DNA of 46,191 bases from Rhizobium mongolense USDA 1844. Lineage in GTDB: Bacteria; Pseudomonadota; Alphaproteobacteria; Rhizobiales; Rhizobiaceae. The stretch covers positions 305,923 through 352,113 of the forward strand of contig NZ_ATTQ01000008.1 in assembly GCF_000419765.1 (NCBI RefSeq), in the 5' to 3' direction. The translations under genes were made by a program, and so were the position numbers. Shown here piece by piece: positions 8,499 to 17,528 of the stretch (within the stretch, counting starts at the first letter, position 1; each line of letters begins with the position of its first letter). Under the pieces are notes generated by a model, which saw nothing but the letters and a program-made list of their open reading frames with translations, was not told the DNA's origin and did no database searches.

Positions 8499-9731
8499 TC
8501 AGCCGCCGAGCCGCGCAGTTTCCAGCGTGTAAAGCTCCTGCGGCCGCTTGACGCCGCGCAGCGCATAACGGCCGATGCAGGCGAGGCCGCTGCGCTGAGC
8601 CTCAGGAATAGCAGCTGCAAAATCCGATGACATCAGTACGTTGAGATCGACCGACCGGCATATCGACGCGATGCGGCTGACCTCGTTGACCGCCGGACCA
8701 ATGACGGTGAAGTCCAGCCGTTCCTGGCTGCCGATATTGCCGTAGAAGACATCACCGATATGCAGACCGAGATAAACGTCGGTCGTCGGCCTGCCATCGG
8801 CGGCGCGCTCTTGATTGAGCGTCGAAAGCCTCTTGCGCAACAGACCTTCGGCCCGCAATGCCGCGCGGCACGCTTCCGATTGCTCCTCATCCTTGAAAAT
8901 CGCAAGCACACCGTCGCCGATAAGCTTCAACACGTCGCCACCTGCCTCATGGATCGCGGAGATCACCACTTCGCTATATGCGTTGAGCAGCGGCAGAATT
9001 TCTTCCGGTGGCGCGCTGTCCGATATCTTGGTGTAATTCAGAAGATCCGAAAACCAGAGTGCCGCCGAAATCCGCTCGGACTTGCCGCGCGTGATCTTGC
9101 CCTCCAGCACCTGCTTCGCTGCATCCTCGCCTAGATAGACCTCAGCGATCGTGCGCGCGATGCGGCCGAGCGCGATGCACTTGATTGCCAGCGCCAGGAC
9201 CGGCACCAGCTTGCGCAGGATGGCAAGGTCGTGGTCGCAAAAGCCTTGCGGATGCCGGGTCGTAAAATGCGAGAAAAAGCAATCCATCTCGCCGATCGTA
9301 CCAGCTTTGGCGAAGCGATGTACCATGGCGACGAAATCGGTGTGGCCCGCTTCGGCCATCTCGTCGAGCATGACGAAATCCGTCGGGTCGCCGAAGCCGA
9401 TGCGGCGGCGCACCTCGCTCTCTTTGCCGGACCAGAGATAGTAGAAGGCCGAACGCTGCCAGTTATCCCGCGCACTGCCTTCGCCGGTCGGACCGTATTC
9501 GAATTCGGTCTCTATATCCTCCTGGCTGTCCCACCGGAAGGCACGGCCCTCATGCACCGGGTGCAGTGTATCCATAAGCGCCATGCCGCGATCGAGCGGC
9601 AGGCCGAATTCGCGGCAGGAAATGCAAAAGCCGGTCAGCAGCTCGACTTCGGAGGCACCCTTCAGTCCCTGTTCCGTCAGCCATGCGGCCACCGTTCCGA
9701 CGTCGCTATATTCCATGTCGCCGATCCTCAC
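8499..9731 (-). CDS. Class III adenylate cyclase with an uncharacterised N-terminal sensory region
   Basis: This protein of 410 residues has a C-terminal class III nucleotidyl cyclase domain (about 218-375). The metal-binding aspartates are Asp229 (WFSDL) and Asp273 (LIGDG); the adenine-selecting pair is Lys269 (DVLKL) and Asp340 (RLDFTVIG); the transition-state Asn349 and Arg353 (PAVNEVSR) are present. The full set predicts an active cyclase that makes cAMP rather than cGMP. The first 200 residues have no transmembrane segment and no named domain I recognise; such soluble N-terminal regions occur on several of the many rhizobial cyclases. The start could instead be the in-frame ATG five codons downstream (9716). 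It lies alone on the minus strand, 45 bp from the end of the LacI gene. Confidence 0.9.
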   Translation of the reverse strand: MRIGDMEYSDVGTVAAWLTEQGLKGASEVELLTGFCISCREFGLPLDRGMALMDTLHPVHEGRAFRWDSQEDIETEFEYGPTGEGSARDNWQRSAFYYLWSGKESEVRRRIGFGDPTDFVMLDEMAEAGHTDFVAMVHRFAKAGTIGEMDCFFSHFTTRHPQGFCDHDLAILRKLVPVLALAIKCIALGRIARTIAEVYLGEDAAKQVLEGKITRGKSERISAALWFSDLLNYTKISDSAPPEEILPLLNAYSEVVISAIHEAGGDVLKLIGDGVLAIFKDEEQSEACRAALRAEGLLRKRLSTLNQERAADGRPTTDVYLGLHIGDVFYGNIGSQERLDFTVIGPAVNEVSRIASICRSVDLNVLMSSDFAAAIPEAQRSGLACIGRYALRGVKRPQELYTLETARLGG

Positions 9732-9776
9732 TGTTGAAACCTGTACCCCGATTTCGTCGGCAAGGGAAAGACAAAC

Positions 9777-10805
9777 TCAGCCGGGTACGGGCATATTGTA
9801 AGGTGTCACGATTTCGACGGTCGACAGCGAAGGCGCCGCGGGATGGCCCGAAAGCTGGCGGCCGATGATGGTCCGGAAGGCAGAGCGGGCGTCCATGCGC
9901 AAGTCGTGATGCAGCACGAAGCCGATCTTATGCGCAGCAAGCAGAGCCCGGTTATCGGCATCGAGATCATGCGCGACGAAGATCAGGATCCGCCGCTGCA
10001 TCGCCTCGAAGGCCGCCAGAACCGCCTTGTTACCGCCGCCGATCGAATAGACGGCATTGATCGCCGGATCGTCTGCGATGGCGTGTGCCGTCTGCGTACC
10101 GGTCGCCGCATCGGTTCCGCGTCCCTCGCTGATTTCTGTAATGCCGATCTGCGGATAGCGGTCCCGGATGAGGCGGCGAAAGCCGATCTCCCGCTCTTCT
10201 TCGCCACGAAAGCGGCCGCTCGACAACGTCACCAGCACCTGGCCGGGGGCGCCGGAAAAGCGCTCGCCAATCAGATAGGCAGCCGTCTCTCCTGCTGCCC
10301 GGTTGTCCGCGCCCGCGTAAGCGGCGCGCAGCGAATTCGGCAGGTCCGTCACCAATGTGACAACGGGAATGCCCGCTTCGTCCGCGCGCGCTACGGCCGC
10401 GACGATCTCGGGGACATCGGGCGCCTTCAGCACGATCCCATGCGTTCCGCGAAGCCGAATGCGGTCGAGAAGCAGGACCAGCTCGGCCGGCTTCATCACC
10501 TCGGCAAAATGGAAGCGGCAGCGGAAAACCGTCGGCAGGAATGTCGCAACCTCGGCCTCGAACGCCGCCCGCACAGCAGTGCTGAAACGGTCCGGCGTCT
10601 CCATGACGATATCGATCGCGAACTTTCGTCCCGCCGTCTCGGCGCCGGTCTGCTGCTTCTCGAGTTCAACGATGGCAGCCCTGACACGCATCTCGGTCTG
10701 GCGCCGTACGCCGCCTCGTCCATTCAAGACGCGATCGACCGTTGCGGTGCTCAACCCCGCTTGAAAGGCAATATCCTTGACGAGGAATATATGCGCCATG
10801 CCCAT
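9777..10805 (-). CDS. LacI-family transcriptional regulator
   Basis: This is a sugar-responsive regulator of 342 residues. The N-terminal LacI helix-turn-helix and hinge are at about residues 8-55 (VKDIAFQAGLSTATVDRVL, NGRGGVRRQTEMRVRAAI). A type I periplasmic-binding-protein fold follows, with the RbsB-like pattern GTHGIVLKAPDVPEIV, GIPVVTLVTDLP and AVYSIGGGNKAVLAAFE. It is divergent from the dioxygenase gene, with 86 bp between starts, so it probably controls the plus-strand catabolic genes and possibly the ABC operon ending at 16410. A second ATG lies two codons in (10799). The inducer is unknown; the ribose/inositol-type binding domain suggests a monosaccharide or cyclitol. Control of the locus is inferred from position. 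Confidence 0.9.
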   Translation of the reverse strand: MGMAHIFLVKDIAFQAGLSTATVDRVLNGRGGVRRQTEMRVRAAIVELEKQQTGAETAGRKFAIDIVMETPDRFSTAVRAAFEAEVATFLPTVFRCRFHFAEVMKPAELVLLLDRIRLRGTHGIVLKAPDVPEIVAAVARADEAGIPVVTLVTDLPNSLRAAYAGADNRAAGETAAYLIGERFSGAPGQVLVTLSSGRFRGEEEREIGFRRLIRDRYPQIGITEISEGRGTDAATGTQTAHAIADDPAINAVYSIGGGNKAVLAAFEAMQRRILIFVAHDLDADNRALLAAHKIGFVLHHDLRMDARSAFRTIIGRQLSGHPAAPSLSTVEIVTPYNMPVPG

Positions 10806-10891
10806 ACTGATGGTTTTTTGATGGATTTCTGATCTATAACACGCTCATCCTCGGCGTATAGTGCCATCATCAGAGATGGAGGAGCCGCCTG

Positions 10892-12079
10892 ATGAAAACC
10901 GATAACCTACAGAAACTCCGTGCCGATCGCGTCTGGCTGACCGAGGATGCCTGCGATCTCGGCGATTTTCGTGCACTCGCCGAGAAGACCACGTTGCTCG
11001 CCGACTATCCGACGGCCGACAGGATCGACAAGAACGTGCTGATCTACGAGAGCCGCAAGGTTACCGCCGCGGTCGCCGATCCGCATGGCCGCCGCGCCGT
11101 TCTCGCCGAGATATGCGAAGCTTTCGGCGAAGGTCCAGGCGTGGTCGTCTTCAAGCACGCCTATGAGGACACGAGCGTTATTGATCGCGCCAGCAGGATC
11201 TTCGATGACCTTATCGAGGGGCAGCATCGCACCTCGACCGGCGGCGGTGACCATTTCGCCAAGCCCGGCGCCAATGACCGCATCTGGAATTCGCTGGAAA
11301 AGCATTGCCTCGCTGATCCGGCAAATTTCGCTAAATATTACGGCAATGCCATTGTCGCCATCGCCAGCGAAGCCTGGCTCGGACCGTGCTACCAGATGAC
11401 GGCCCAGGTCAACCGCGTAAACCCGGGCGGTGCAGCGCAATCCGCCCACCGCGACTATCACCTCGGTTTCCAGGCTTCGAAAGTAATCGAGCAGTTCCCG
11501 GCGCATGTGCACCGGCTTTCTCCAGTGCTGACGTTGCAGGGCGCGGTCGCGCATTGCGACATGCCGCTCGAAAGCGGGCCGACGCTCTTCCTGCCGCACA
11601 GCCAGACCTATGTACCCGGCTACCTCGCGTTGAAACGGCAGGAGTTCAAGGACTATTTCGAGGAAAACCACGTCCAGCTGCCGCTCGAAAAGGGCGATGT
11701 GGTCTTCTTCAATCCCGCCCTTTTCCATGCCGCCGGCACCAACCGCTCGGCAAATATCAGGCGTGTCGCAAATCTTCTGCAGGTGTCGTCCGCCTTCGGC
11801 CGCGCGATGGAAACGGTAAACCGTGAACGGATGAGCGCGAAGTTGTTCCCGGCTCTAAAGGCGCTGAAGGGCAGGCTCTCCGACGCAGAGATCGCGAATG
11901 CCGTCGCCGCTTGCGCCGAGGGATACTCCTTCCCCACCAATCTTGACCGCGACCCGCCCCTCGGCGGCCTTGCCCCGAAAACGCAATCGCAGCTCATGCA
12001 TGAGGCGTTGAGGCAAGGCTGGAGCGACGAGGCATTGGTGACGGCGCTGGCCGAACAGGCGGAGAGGAAGTTGAGCTAG
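10892..12079 (+). CDS. Phytanoyl-CoA dioxygenase (PhyH)-family Fe(II)/2-oxoglutarate oxygenase
   Basis: This is a cytoplasmic non-haem iron, 2-oxoglutarate-dependent oxygenase of 395 residues. The iron triad is visible: His186 and Asp188 in HRDYHLGF, and the distal His279 in FNPALFHAAG; Arg286 or Arg290/291 just after it is placed to bind 2-oxoglutarate. The jelly-roll core runs from about 145 to 305. The C-terminal 90 residues, ending in a helical tail, lie beyond the minimal fold. The start at 10892 is preceded by GGAGGAG. It is the first gene of the plus-strand catabolic series that ends with the GH2 glycosidase. Bacterial PhyH proteins hydroxylate a wide range of small molecules, so the substrate cannot be named; the setting suggests a modified sugar, cyclitol or aglycone. 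Confidence 0.9.
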   Translation: MKTDNLQKLRADRVWLTEDACDLGDFRALAEKTTLLADYPTADRIDKNVLIYESRKVTAAVADPHGRRAVLAEICEAFGEGPGVVVFKHAYEDTSVIDRASRIFDDLIEGQHRTSTGGGDHFAKPGANDRIWNSLEKHCLADPANFAKYYGNAIVAIASEAWLGPCYQMTAQVNRVNPGGAAQSAHRDYHLGFQASKVIEQFPAHVHRLSPVLTLQGAVAHCDMPLESGPTLFLPHSQTYVPGYLALKRQEFKDYFEENHVQLPLEKGDVVFFNPALFHAAGTNRSANIRRVANLLQVSSAFGRAMETVNRERMSAKLFPALKALKGRLSDAEIANAVAACAEGYSFPTNLDRDPPLGGLAPKTQSQLMHEALRQGWSDEALVTALAEQAERKLS

Positions 12080-12275
12080 GGAGGTTAGGCTGGAGCAAGC
12101 CGACCCTTCATCCGATCTTCCGGGCAAACCATCGCCGCCACACGTTTCTTCTGCCCACCGAGGAGAAGGTGCCGGCAGGCGATGAGGGGCGAGCGTCCGC
12201 ACTGACAGCAAACGAGGCGCTCGCGCAGCGGGGGGCCATTCGCATATCATCGCCACACATCAAGGGAGGAACCAT

Positions 12276-13097
12276 ATGACCACAGACCATGGCCGTCTCG
12301 ACGGCAGGATCGCGATCGTCACCGGCGGCACGCAGGGGCTCGGCGCGACGATCGCCCGGCTCTTTGCGGAACGCGGCGCAAAAGGCATCGTTATCTGCGG
12401 CCGCAATGAACAGAAGGGCAAGACGAAAGCGGAGGAGGTCTCCTCGAGAACCGGCTCCAAGGTCGTCTATGTCAAAGCCGATCTCGGCAAGGTCGAGGAC
12501 GCGCGCAATGTCGTCCATGTCTGCGACCAGACCTTCGGCCGCGTCGATGCGCTGGTGAATGCAGCGGCGATTACCGATCGCGGAACGATCCTCGATACAA
12601 GCCCGGAACTCTTCGACGCCATGTTCGCCGTCAATGTCCGCGCGCCATTCTTTCTGATGCAGGAAACCGTCAAGGTCATGCGTCGCGAGAAAATCGAGGG
12701 CACGATCGTCAATATCGGCTCGATGTCTGCCAAGGCCGGCCAGCCCTTTATCGCCGCCTATTGCGCATCGAAGGGTGCGCTGGAAACATTGACGAAGAAC
12801 ACGGCCTATGCGCTGCTTCGAAACCGTATCCGCGTCAACGGTCTCAATATCGGCTGGATGGCGTCTGAGGGCGAGGACCGCATCCAGAGAGAATATCACG
12901 ACGCGTCCGACGACTGGCTGGCGAAGGCCGCGGCAAGCCAGCCCTTCGGCCGCCTCGTCAATCCGGAAGAAGTTGCCCGCGCCTGCGCCTATCTCTCGTC
13001 TGCCGAATCCGGCCTGATGACTGGCTCGGTCATCTGCTTCGACCAGTCGATATGGGGCGCATATGACGGATCACCGCATCCGACGGCAGCCCTTTGA
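12276..13097 (+). CDS. SDR-family oxidoreductase, probable sugar or polyol dehydrogenase
   Basis: This is a classical short-chain dehydrogenase of 273 residues. It shows the cofactor motif TGGTQGLG at 16-23, the catalytic Ser149/151, Tyr162 and Lys166 (YCASK), and the C-terminal LSSAESGLMTGSVI. In place of the usual NNAG it reads NAAAI (95-99), a tolerated variant. Residues 41-43 (CGR) suggest NADP may be accepted. AGGGAGGAACC precedes the ATG. It lies 196 bp after the PhyH gene, a gap with no gene, and 100 bp before the lactonase gene. The arrangement of dehydrogenase next to lactonase suggests oxidation of an aldose to its lactone; that role is inferred. Confidence 0.92.
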   Translation: MTTDHGRLDGRIAIVTGGTQGLGATIARLFAERGAKGIVICGRNEQKGKTKAEEVSSRTGSKVVYVKADLGKVEDARNVVHVCDQTFGRVDALVNAAAITDRGTILDTSPELFDAMFAVNVRAPFFLMQETVKVMRREKIEGTIVNIGSMSAKAGQPFIAAYCASKGALETLTKNTAYALLRNRIRVNGLNIGWMASEGEDRIQREYHDASDDWLAKAAASQPFGRLVNPEEVARACAYLSSAESGLMTGSVICFDQSIWGAYDGSPHPTAAL

Positions 13098-13197
13098 AGA
13101 ATCGCCAGAGCCCGGTGCATTTGCCCTACGGGGCTCTGGCACGCATCGCCGTTTATGTTTACGAAGAACGCATATCGCTTTGGGGAGGAGCCAATCA

Positions 13198-14109
13198 GTG
13201 TCGCAAGATATCCTCTATGAAATCCGTGACGAGCGCTTCCGCAGCCTGATTGCAGGAAGCGCCAGGCTGGAGGAACTTTATACCGGCTGCCGCTGGGCGG
13301 AAGGCCCTGTCTGGTTCTCTGATCTCAATTGCCTGATCTGGAGCGATATCCCGAACGAGCGCATGCTGCGCTGGGTGCCGGATGGCGGCGTCTCGGTTTT
13401 CCGCTCGCCATCGAACTACGTCAACGGCAACACCCGTGATCGTCAGGGGCGCCTGATCTCCTGCGAACACGGCGGCCGTCGCGTCACGCGTACGGAGCCC
13501 GACGGCAAGATCACGGTGCTGGCCGACAGCTATCAGGGCAAGCGTCTCAACTCGCCAAACGACGTCGTCGTCGCGTCCGACGGCTCGATCTGGTTCACGG
13601 ACCCGAGCTACGGGATCAAATCGGACTACGAGGGCCACAAGTCGGAGCCGGAGCAGGAGACGCGCAACGTCTACCGCATCGACGCGCAGAGCGGCGTTGT
13701 CGAAGCGATGGTTACCGACTTCATCCAGCCGAACGGCCTTGCATTCACTTCCGACGAAAAGCAGCTCTACATTGCCGATTCCGGCTCTGCCGATCATGAC
13801 GTGCCGCGCCATATCCGCGCCTTCGACGTCATCGACGGCAAGAAGCTCGCCAATAGCCGTTATTTCTGCTCAATCGACAACGGCATACCGGATGGCTTCC
13901 GCTTCGACATCAGCGGAAATCTCTGGAGCAGCGCGGCTGATGGCGTGCATTGCTTTGCCCCGGACGGTACCTTGCTCGGCAAGATCAAGGTGCCGCAGAC
14001 CGTCTCCAACCTCACCTTCGGCGGCCAGAAGAAAAACCGCCTGTTTATCACCGCAACACAGTCGCTCTATTCGATCTACACGACGACGAATGGCGCACAA
14101 TATCCGTAA
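13198..14109 (+). CDS. SMP-30/gluconolactonase-family lactonase
   Basis: This is a six-bladed beta-propeller hydrolase, 303 residues, that would open a sugar lactone to the acid. The divalent-metal ligands of the family are present: Glu35 (CRWAEGPVW), Asn179 (QPNGLAF) and Asp232 (GIPDGF), with Asn121 (NSPNDVV) at the substrate site. The GTG start at 13198 is chosen because GGGAGGAG sits 7 bp upstream; an open frame reaches back to an ATG at 13063 inside the preceding gene, but that extension has no family similarity. No signal peptide is seen, so it acts in the cytoplasm. It lies between the SDR and the GH2 gene, fitting a dehydrogenase-lactonase oxidative sugar pathway. Confidence 0.92.
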   Translation: MSQDILYEIRDERFRSLIAGSARLEELYTGCRWAEGPVWFSDLNCLIWSDIPNERMLRWVPDGGVSVFRSPSNYVNGNTRDRQGRLISCEHGGRRVTRTEPDGKITVLADSYQGKRLNSPNDVVVASDGSIWFTDPSYGIKSDYEGHKSEPEQETRNVYRIDAQSGVVEAMVTDFIQPNGLAFTSDEKQLYIADSGSADHDVPRHIRAFDVIDGKKLANSRYFCSIDNGIPDGFRFDISGNLWSSAADGVHCFAPDGTLLGKIKVPQTVSNLTFGGQKKNRLFITATQSLYSIYTTTNGAQYP

Positions 14110-14159
14110 GCGGCTTTGCCGGCCGCGCCAATCAGACATGCTTTAAAGAGGAGTCCGGG

Positions 14160-16403
14160 ATGCGGTCCGTCGTCTCGTTCAATGAATCCTGGAGTTTCCA
14201 CGAAGGCTTCGGCCAGCAGCTTCTCGACGCTTTCGACGGCACGACGAGCGTCAGCCTGCCGCACACCGCCGTCGAGCTGCCCTTCAACTATTTCGACGAG
14301 AAGCTCTATCAGCGCGCCTTTACTTATCAGAAAATCTTGCGCTGGCTGCCGGAATTCGAAGGCCGCGAAGTATCGATCGTCTTCGATGGCGCCATGGCCG
14401 ATAGCGTCGTCTATCTGAACGGCGAAGAGATCATTGCTCATAAGGACGGCTACACGCCCTTCGAGGCCCGCCTCACCGGTAAGCTTGTTAAGGGTGACAA
14501 CCTGATCACCGTGAAGATTGACGGCAGCGAGAATCCCGCAATCCCGCCGTTCGGCGGCCGTATCGATTACCTCACTTATGCCGGCATCTATCGCGATGCC
14601 TGGCTTAAAGTCACCGGCGCGGTTTCGATCCGCAACATCAAGATCGAAACCGCAAATGTACTCTCCGACGTCAAAACCGTTCGCGTCCGCTGCGATCTCG
14701 CCAACCCGCAAAATGCCGCGTTTCTTGGCACCGTTACGGCTTCGCTGAAGGACACATCCGGCACAGTCATCGCGACCGCGAGCGGCGATACGACGGGCGA
14801 AGACGTGACGCTTTCCTTCGAAGGCCTCACAGACATTTCGCTTTGGGACATTTCCAGCCCCGCGCGCTATGAGATCACCGTCGACCTGAAAACCAGCCAC
14901 GGCTCGGATCGGCTGTCGTCGCATTTCGGCTTCCGCACCGCCGAGTTCAGGCCGGATGGTTTTCTGCTCAATGGCAAGCCGCTGAAACTGCGCGGCCTGA
15001 ACCGCCACCAGGCATTTCCTTATGTCGGCTACGCGGCCGGGCGCTCGGCGCAGGAGCGTGATGCCGATATCATGAAATCGGTGCTGAAATGCAATATCGT
15101 CCGCACCTCGCACTATCCGCAGTCGAAATGGTTCCTGGACCAGTGCGACCGCATCGGCTTGCTGGTTTTCGAGGAGATCCCCGGCTGGCAGCATATCGGC
15201 GACGTGGAATGGCAGCAGGAGTCGATCCGCAACGTCCGCCGCATGATCGAACGCGACTGGAACCACCCGTCGATCGTCATCTGGGGCGTGCGCATCAACG
15301 AATCGCAGGATAGCCACGACTTCTACGCCGAGACCAACCGGCTCGCGCGCGAGCTCGACCCGACCCGCAAGACCGGTGGCGTGCGCTACATCACCGAAAG
15401 CGAGTTGCTCGAAGACGTCTACACGATGAACGATTTCATCCTCGGCAACGAGGAACTGCCCGGCGCCAATCGCCCACGCACGGCGCTTCGCAGCCAGCAG
15501 GAAAACACCGGTCTTGATCGAAAGGTGCCGTACCTCATCACCGAGTTCAATGGCCACATGCATCCGACCAAGATCTACGATCAGGAAGCGCGCCAGGCAG
15601 AGCATGTGCGTCGTCACCTTGAGGTGCTGAACGGCGCCTACGGCGATCCGGAAATCGCCGGCGCGATCGGCTGGTGCATGTTCGACTACAACACCCATAA
15701 GGATTTCGGCTCCGGGGACCGCATCTGCTATCACGGTGTGCTCGACATGTTCCGCGAGCCGAAATTCGCCGCCTATGCCTATTCCAGCCAGTGCGATCCG
15801 TCTGACGAGATCGTCATGAAACCGGTGACCTTCTGGGCGCGCGGGGAGCGCAACATCGGCGGCGTTCTGCCTCTGATCATTCTTACGAACTGCGATGAGG
15901 TCGAACTGAAATACGGCTCGATCACCAAGCGCATCGGTCCGGATCGTGAAAATTTCCCCCACCTACCCCACCCGCCCGTCGTTCTGGACCATCGGCATTT
16001 CACGGCCGATGAGCTTGGCACGTGGGGTTTTGAGTGGCTCGACGGCGAGTTTACGGGTTATATCGACAGCCAGCCCGTAGCCAGATTGCGACTTGCTGCC
16101 GATCCGCTGCCGACGACGCTCGACGTGGTGGCCGACAGCGGATCGCTGAAAGCCCGCGAGCGCGACACGACGCGCGTCATCATTCGCGCGCTTGACCAAT
16201 ATGGCCAGCGACTTCCGTTTCTGCATGATAGCGTGACACTGCGCGTCGATGGTCCGGCCAAGATCGTCGGCCCGTCCACTATTCCGCTGCAGGGCGGCAC
16301 GGCTGGTTTCTGGCTGGAAGCAACTGGACTGACCGGCAACATTACGGTCGAGGCAGTGTCGTCCCGCTTTGCACCTGTCACCGTGCATGTAACGGCCGTC
16401 TGA
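14160..16403 (+). CDS. Glycoside hydrolase family 2 enzyme (beta-galactosidase/glucuronidase-like)
   Basis: This is a retaining beta-glycosidase of 747 residues. In order: an N-terminal sugar-binding jelly roll (about 5-155), an immunoglobulin-like domain (about 157-258), a TIM barrel (about 262-545), and C-terminal beta-sandwich domains ending in an Ig-like module. The acid/base is Glu381 (GVRINESQD) and the nucleophile Glu462 (LITEFNGHM); RTSHYPQSKWFLDQCDRIG and EEIPGW are family hallmarks. The ATG at 14160 has AAAGAGGAG 7 bp upstream. There is no signal peptide, so the substrate must be imported first, probably by the ABC transporter converging from the other side (6 bp between stops). Which sugar it cleaves cannot be read from sequence. 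Confidence 0.93.
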   Translation: MRSVVSFNESWSFHEGFGQQLLDAFDGTTSVSLPHTAVELPFNYFDEKLYQRAFTYQKILRWLPEFEGREVSIVFDGAMADSVVYLNGEEIIAHKDGYTPFEARLTGKLVKGDNLITVKIDGSENPAIPPFGGRIDYLTYAGIYRDAWLKVTGAVSIRNIKIETANVLSDVKTVRVRCDLANPQNAAFLGTVTASLKDTSGTVIATASGDTTGEDVTLSFEGLTDISLWDISSPARYEITVDLKTSHGSDRLSSHFGFRTAEFRPDGFLLNGKPLKLRGLNRHQAFPYVGYAAGRSAQERDADIMKSVLKCNIVRTSHYPQSKWFLDQCDRIGLLVFEEIPGWQHIGDVEWQQESIRNVRRMIERDWNHPSIVIWGVRINESQDSHDFYAETNRLARELDPTRKTGGVRYITESELLEDVYTMNDFILGNEELPGANRPRTALRSQQENTGLDRKVPYLITEFNGHMHPTKIYDQEARQAEHVRRHLEVLNGAYGDPEIAGAIGWCMFDYNTHKDFGSGDRICYHGVLDMFREPKFAAYAYSSQCDPSDEIVMKPVTFWARGERNIGGVLPLIILTNCDEVELKYGSITKRIGPDRENFPHLPHPPVVLDHRHFTADELGTWGFEWLDGEFTGYIDSQPVARLRLAADPLPTTLDVVADSGSLKARERDTTRVIIRALDQYGQRLPFLHDSVTLRVDGPAKIVGPSTIPLQGGTAGFWLEATGLTGNITVEAVSSRFAPVTVHVTAV

Positions 16404-16409
16404 CAGACG

Positions 16410-17525
16410 CTATGCGATCCGGAGCTGGCTCTCCGGATCGAAGAACACCGCCTTGTCGAGATTGAAGGCAAGGCGCGTGCTCTGACCAGGCTGAATACCG
16501 GCATCGGCGCGCAGCCGCGCAATGACCGACTTGCCGCCGAGCTTCGTCACGGCGAAAGTGTCCGACCCTGCGGGCTCGACCACCTCGATCGCACAGTCGC
16601 CTTCCGCCAGCGACTTTGCCTTGCGGTCGGCGCCGTCCGGATCGGTCAGCGCCTCCGGGCGAATGCCGAAGATCACCTTCTTACCGGCATAGGAGGCCAG
16701 GCTGTTGCTTGCGGCCGGAACCGGCAGCTTTAAGGCTTCGGCGTTCGGCCGGTCGAGTGAAACCTGAAGGCCGCCGGCGCTGTTTTCCAGCGTCGCGTTG
16801 AGGAGATTCATCGCCGGCGATCCCATGAAGTCGGCAACGAAGATGTTGGACGGGATATTGTAGATTTCGGCGGGTGTGCCGAACTGCTGCAGCACGCCAT
16901 CCTTCAGTACGGCGATCTTGGTTGCCAGCGTCATAGCCTCGATCTGGTCGTGCGTGACATAGACGATCGTCGTTTTCATACGCTGATGCAGGCGCTTGAT
17001 CTCGGTGCGCATATCGACGCGAAGCTTCGCATCGAGGTTCGACAGCGGCTCGTCGAAGAGGAAGACCTGCGGATTGCGCACCAGCGCGCGGCCCATCGCG
17101 ACGCGCTGGCGCTGACCGCCCGAAAGCTGGCTTGGCTTGCGGTCGAGCAGATGGCCAATCTGCAGCATGTCGGCCACTTCCTTGATCGCCTTTGCACGCG
17201 CGTCCTTCGGAACGCCGCGAATCTCCATGCCGAAGGAAATGTTTCCCGCCACCGTCATGTTCGGATAGAGCGCGTAGGACTGGAACACCATGGCAATGTC
17301 GCGCTTGGAGGGATGAAGACCGTTGATGGTGCGGCCATCGATGCGGATATCGCCCGACGTAATCGACTCCAAGCCGGCAATGGTGTTGAGCAAAGTGGAC
17401 TTGCCGCAGCCGGATGGACCGACCAGCACGAGGAAGCCGCCTTTTTCAAGCTCCAGATCGATCCCCTTGAGGATGTCGACGGCGCCGAAGCGCTTTTTAA
17501 GACCGGATATTTCAAGGAAAGCCAT
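16410..17525 (-). CDS. Sugar ABC transporter ATPase, MalK/UgpC type
   Basis: This is the ATP-hydrolysing subunit of a carbohydrate importer, 371 residues. Walker A is GPSGCGKS (36-43), signature LSGGQ (134-138), Walker B Asp158-Glu159 and H-loop His192. All are canonical, in contrast to the glycerol ATPases further on. A C-terminal TOBE/regulatory region (about 240-371) is typical of MalK homologues. It is the last gene of the four-gene operon SBP-permease-permease-ATPase, 3 bp after the second permease. A 10-bp inverted repeat at 16415-16440 lies inside its last codons but is not followed by T residues. Confidence 0.95.
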   Translation of the reverse strand: MAFLEISGLKKRFGAVDILKGIDLELEKGGFLVLVGPSGCGKSTLLNTIAGLESITSGDIRIDGRTINGLHPSKRDIAMVFQSYALYPNMTVAGNISFGMEIRGVPKDARAKAIKEVADMLQIGHLLDRKPSQLSGGQRQRVAMGRALVRNPQVFLFDEPLSNLDAKLRVDMRTEIKRLHQRMKTTIVYVTHDQIEAMTLATKIAVLKDGVLQQFGTPAEIYNIPSNIFVADFMGSPAMNLLNATLENSAGGLQVSLDRPNAEALKLPVPAASNSLASYAGKKVIFGIRPEALTDPDGADRKAKSLAEGDCAIEVVEPAGSDTFAVTKLGGKSVIARLRADAGIQPGQSTRLAFNLDKAVFFDPESQLRIA

Positions 17526-17528
17526 GGA

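Noticed and set aside
13138..13160. A possible sigma-54 promoter (TGGCACGCATCGCC) before the lactonase gene
   Set aside because: The -24 element TGGCAC is present, but the -12 TTGC element is replaced by GCCG at the required spacing.
14076..15962. A 628-codon open frame on the minus strand opposite the GH2 gene
   Set aside because: It is antisense to a well-supported glycosidase with intact catalytic residues, and its own translation shows no domain.
16415..16440. A perfect 10-bp inverted repeat (CGATCCGGAG, 6-nt loop) as a bidirectional terminator
   Set aside because: It lies within the last codons of the ATPase gene and has no T run on either side; it may help end transcription, but the evidence is not enough to call it a terminator.
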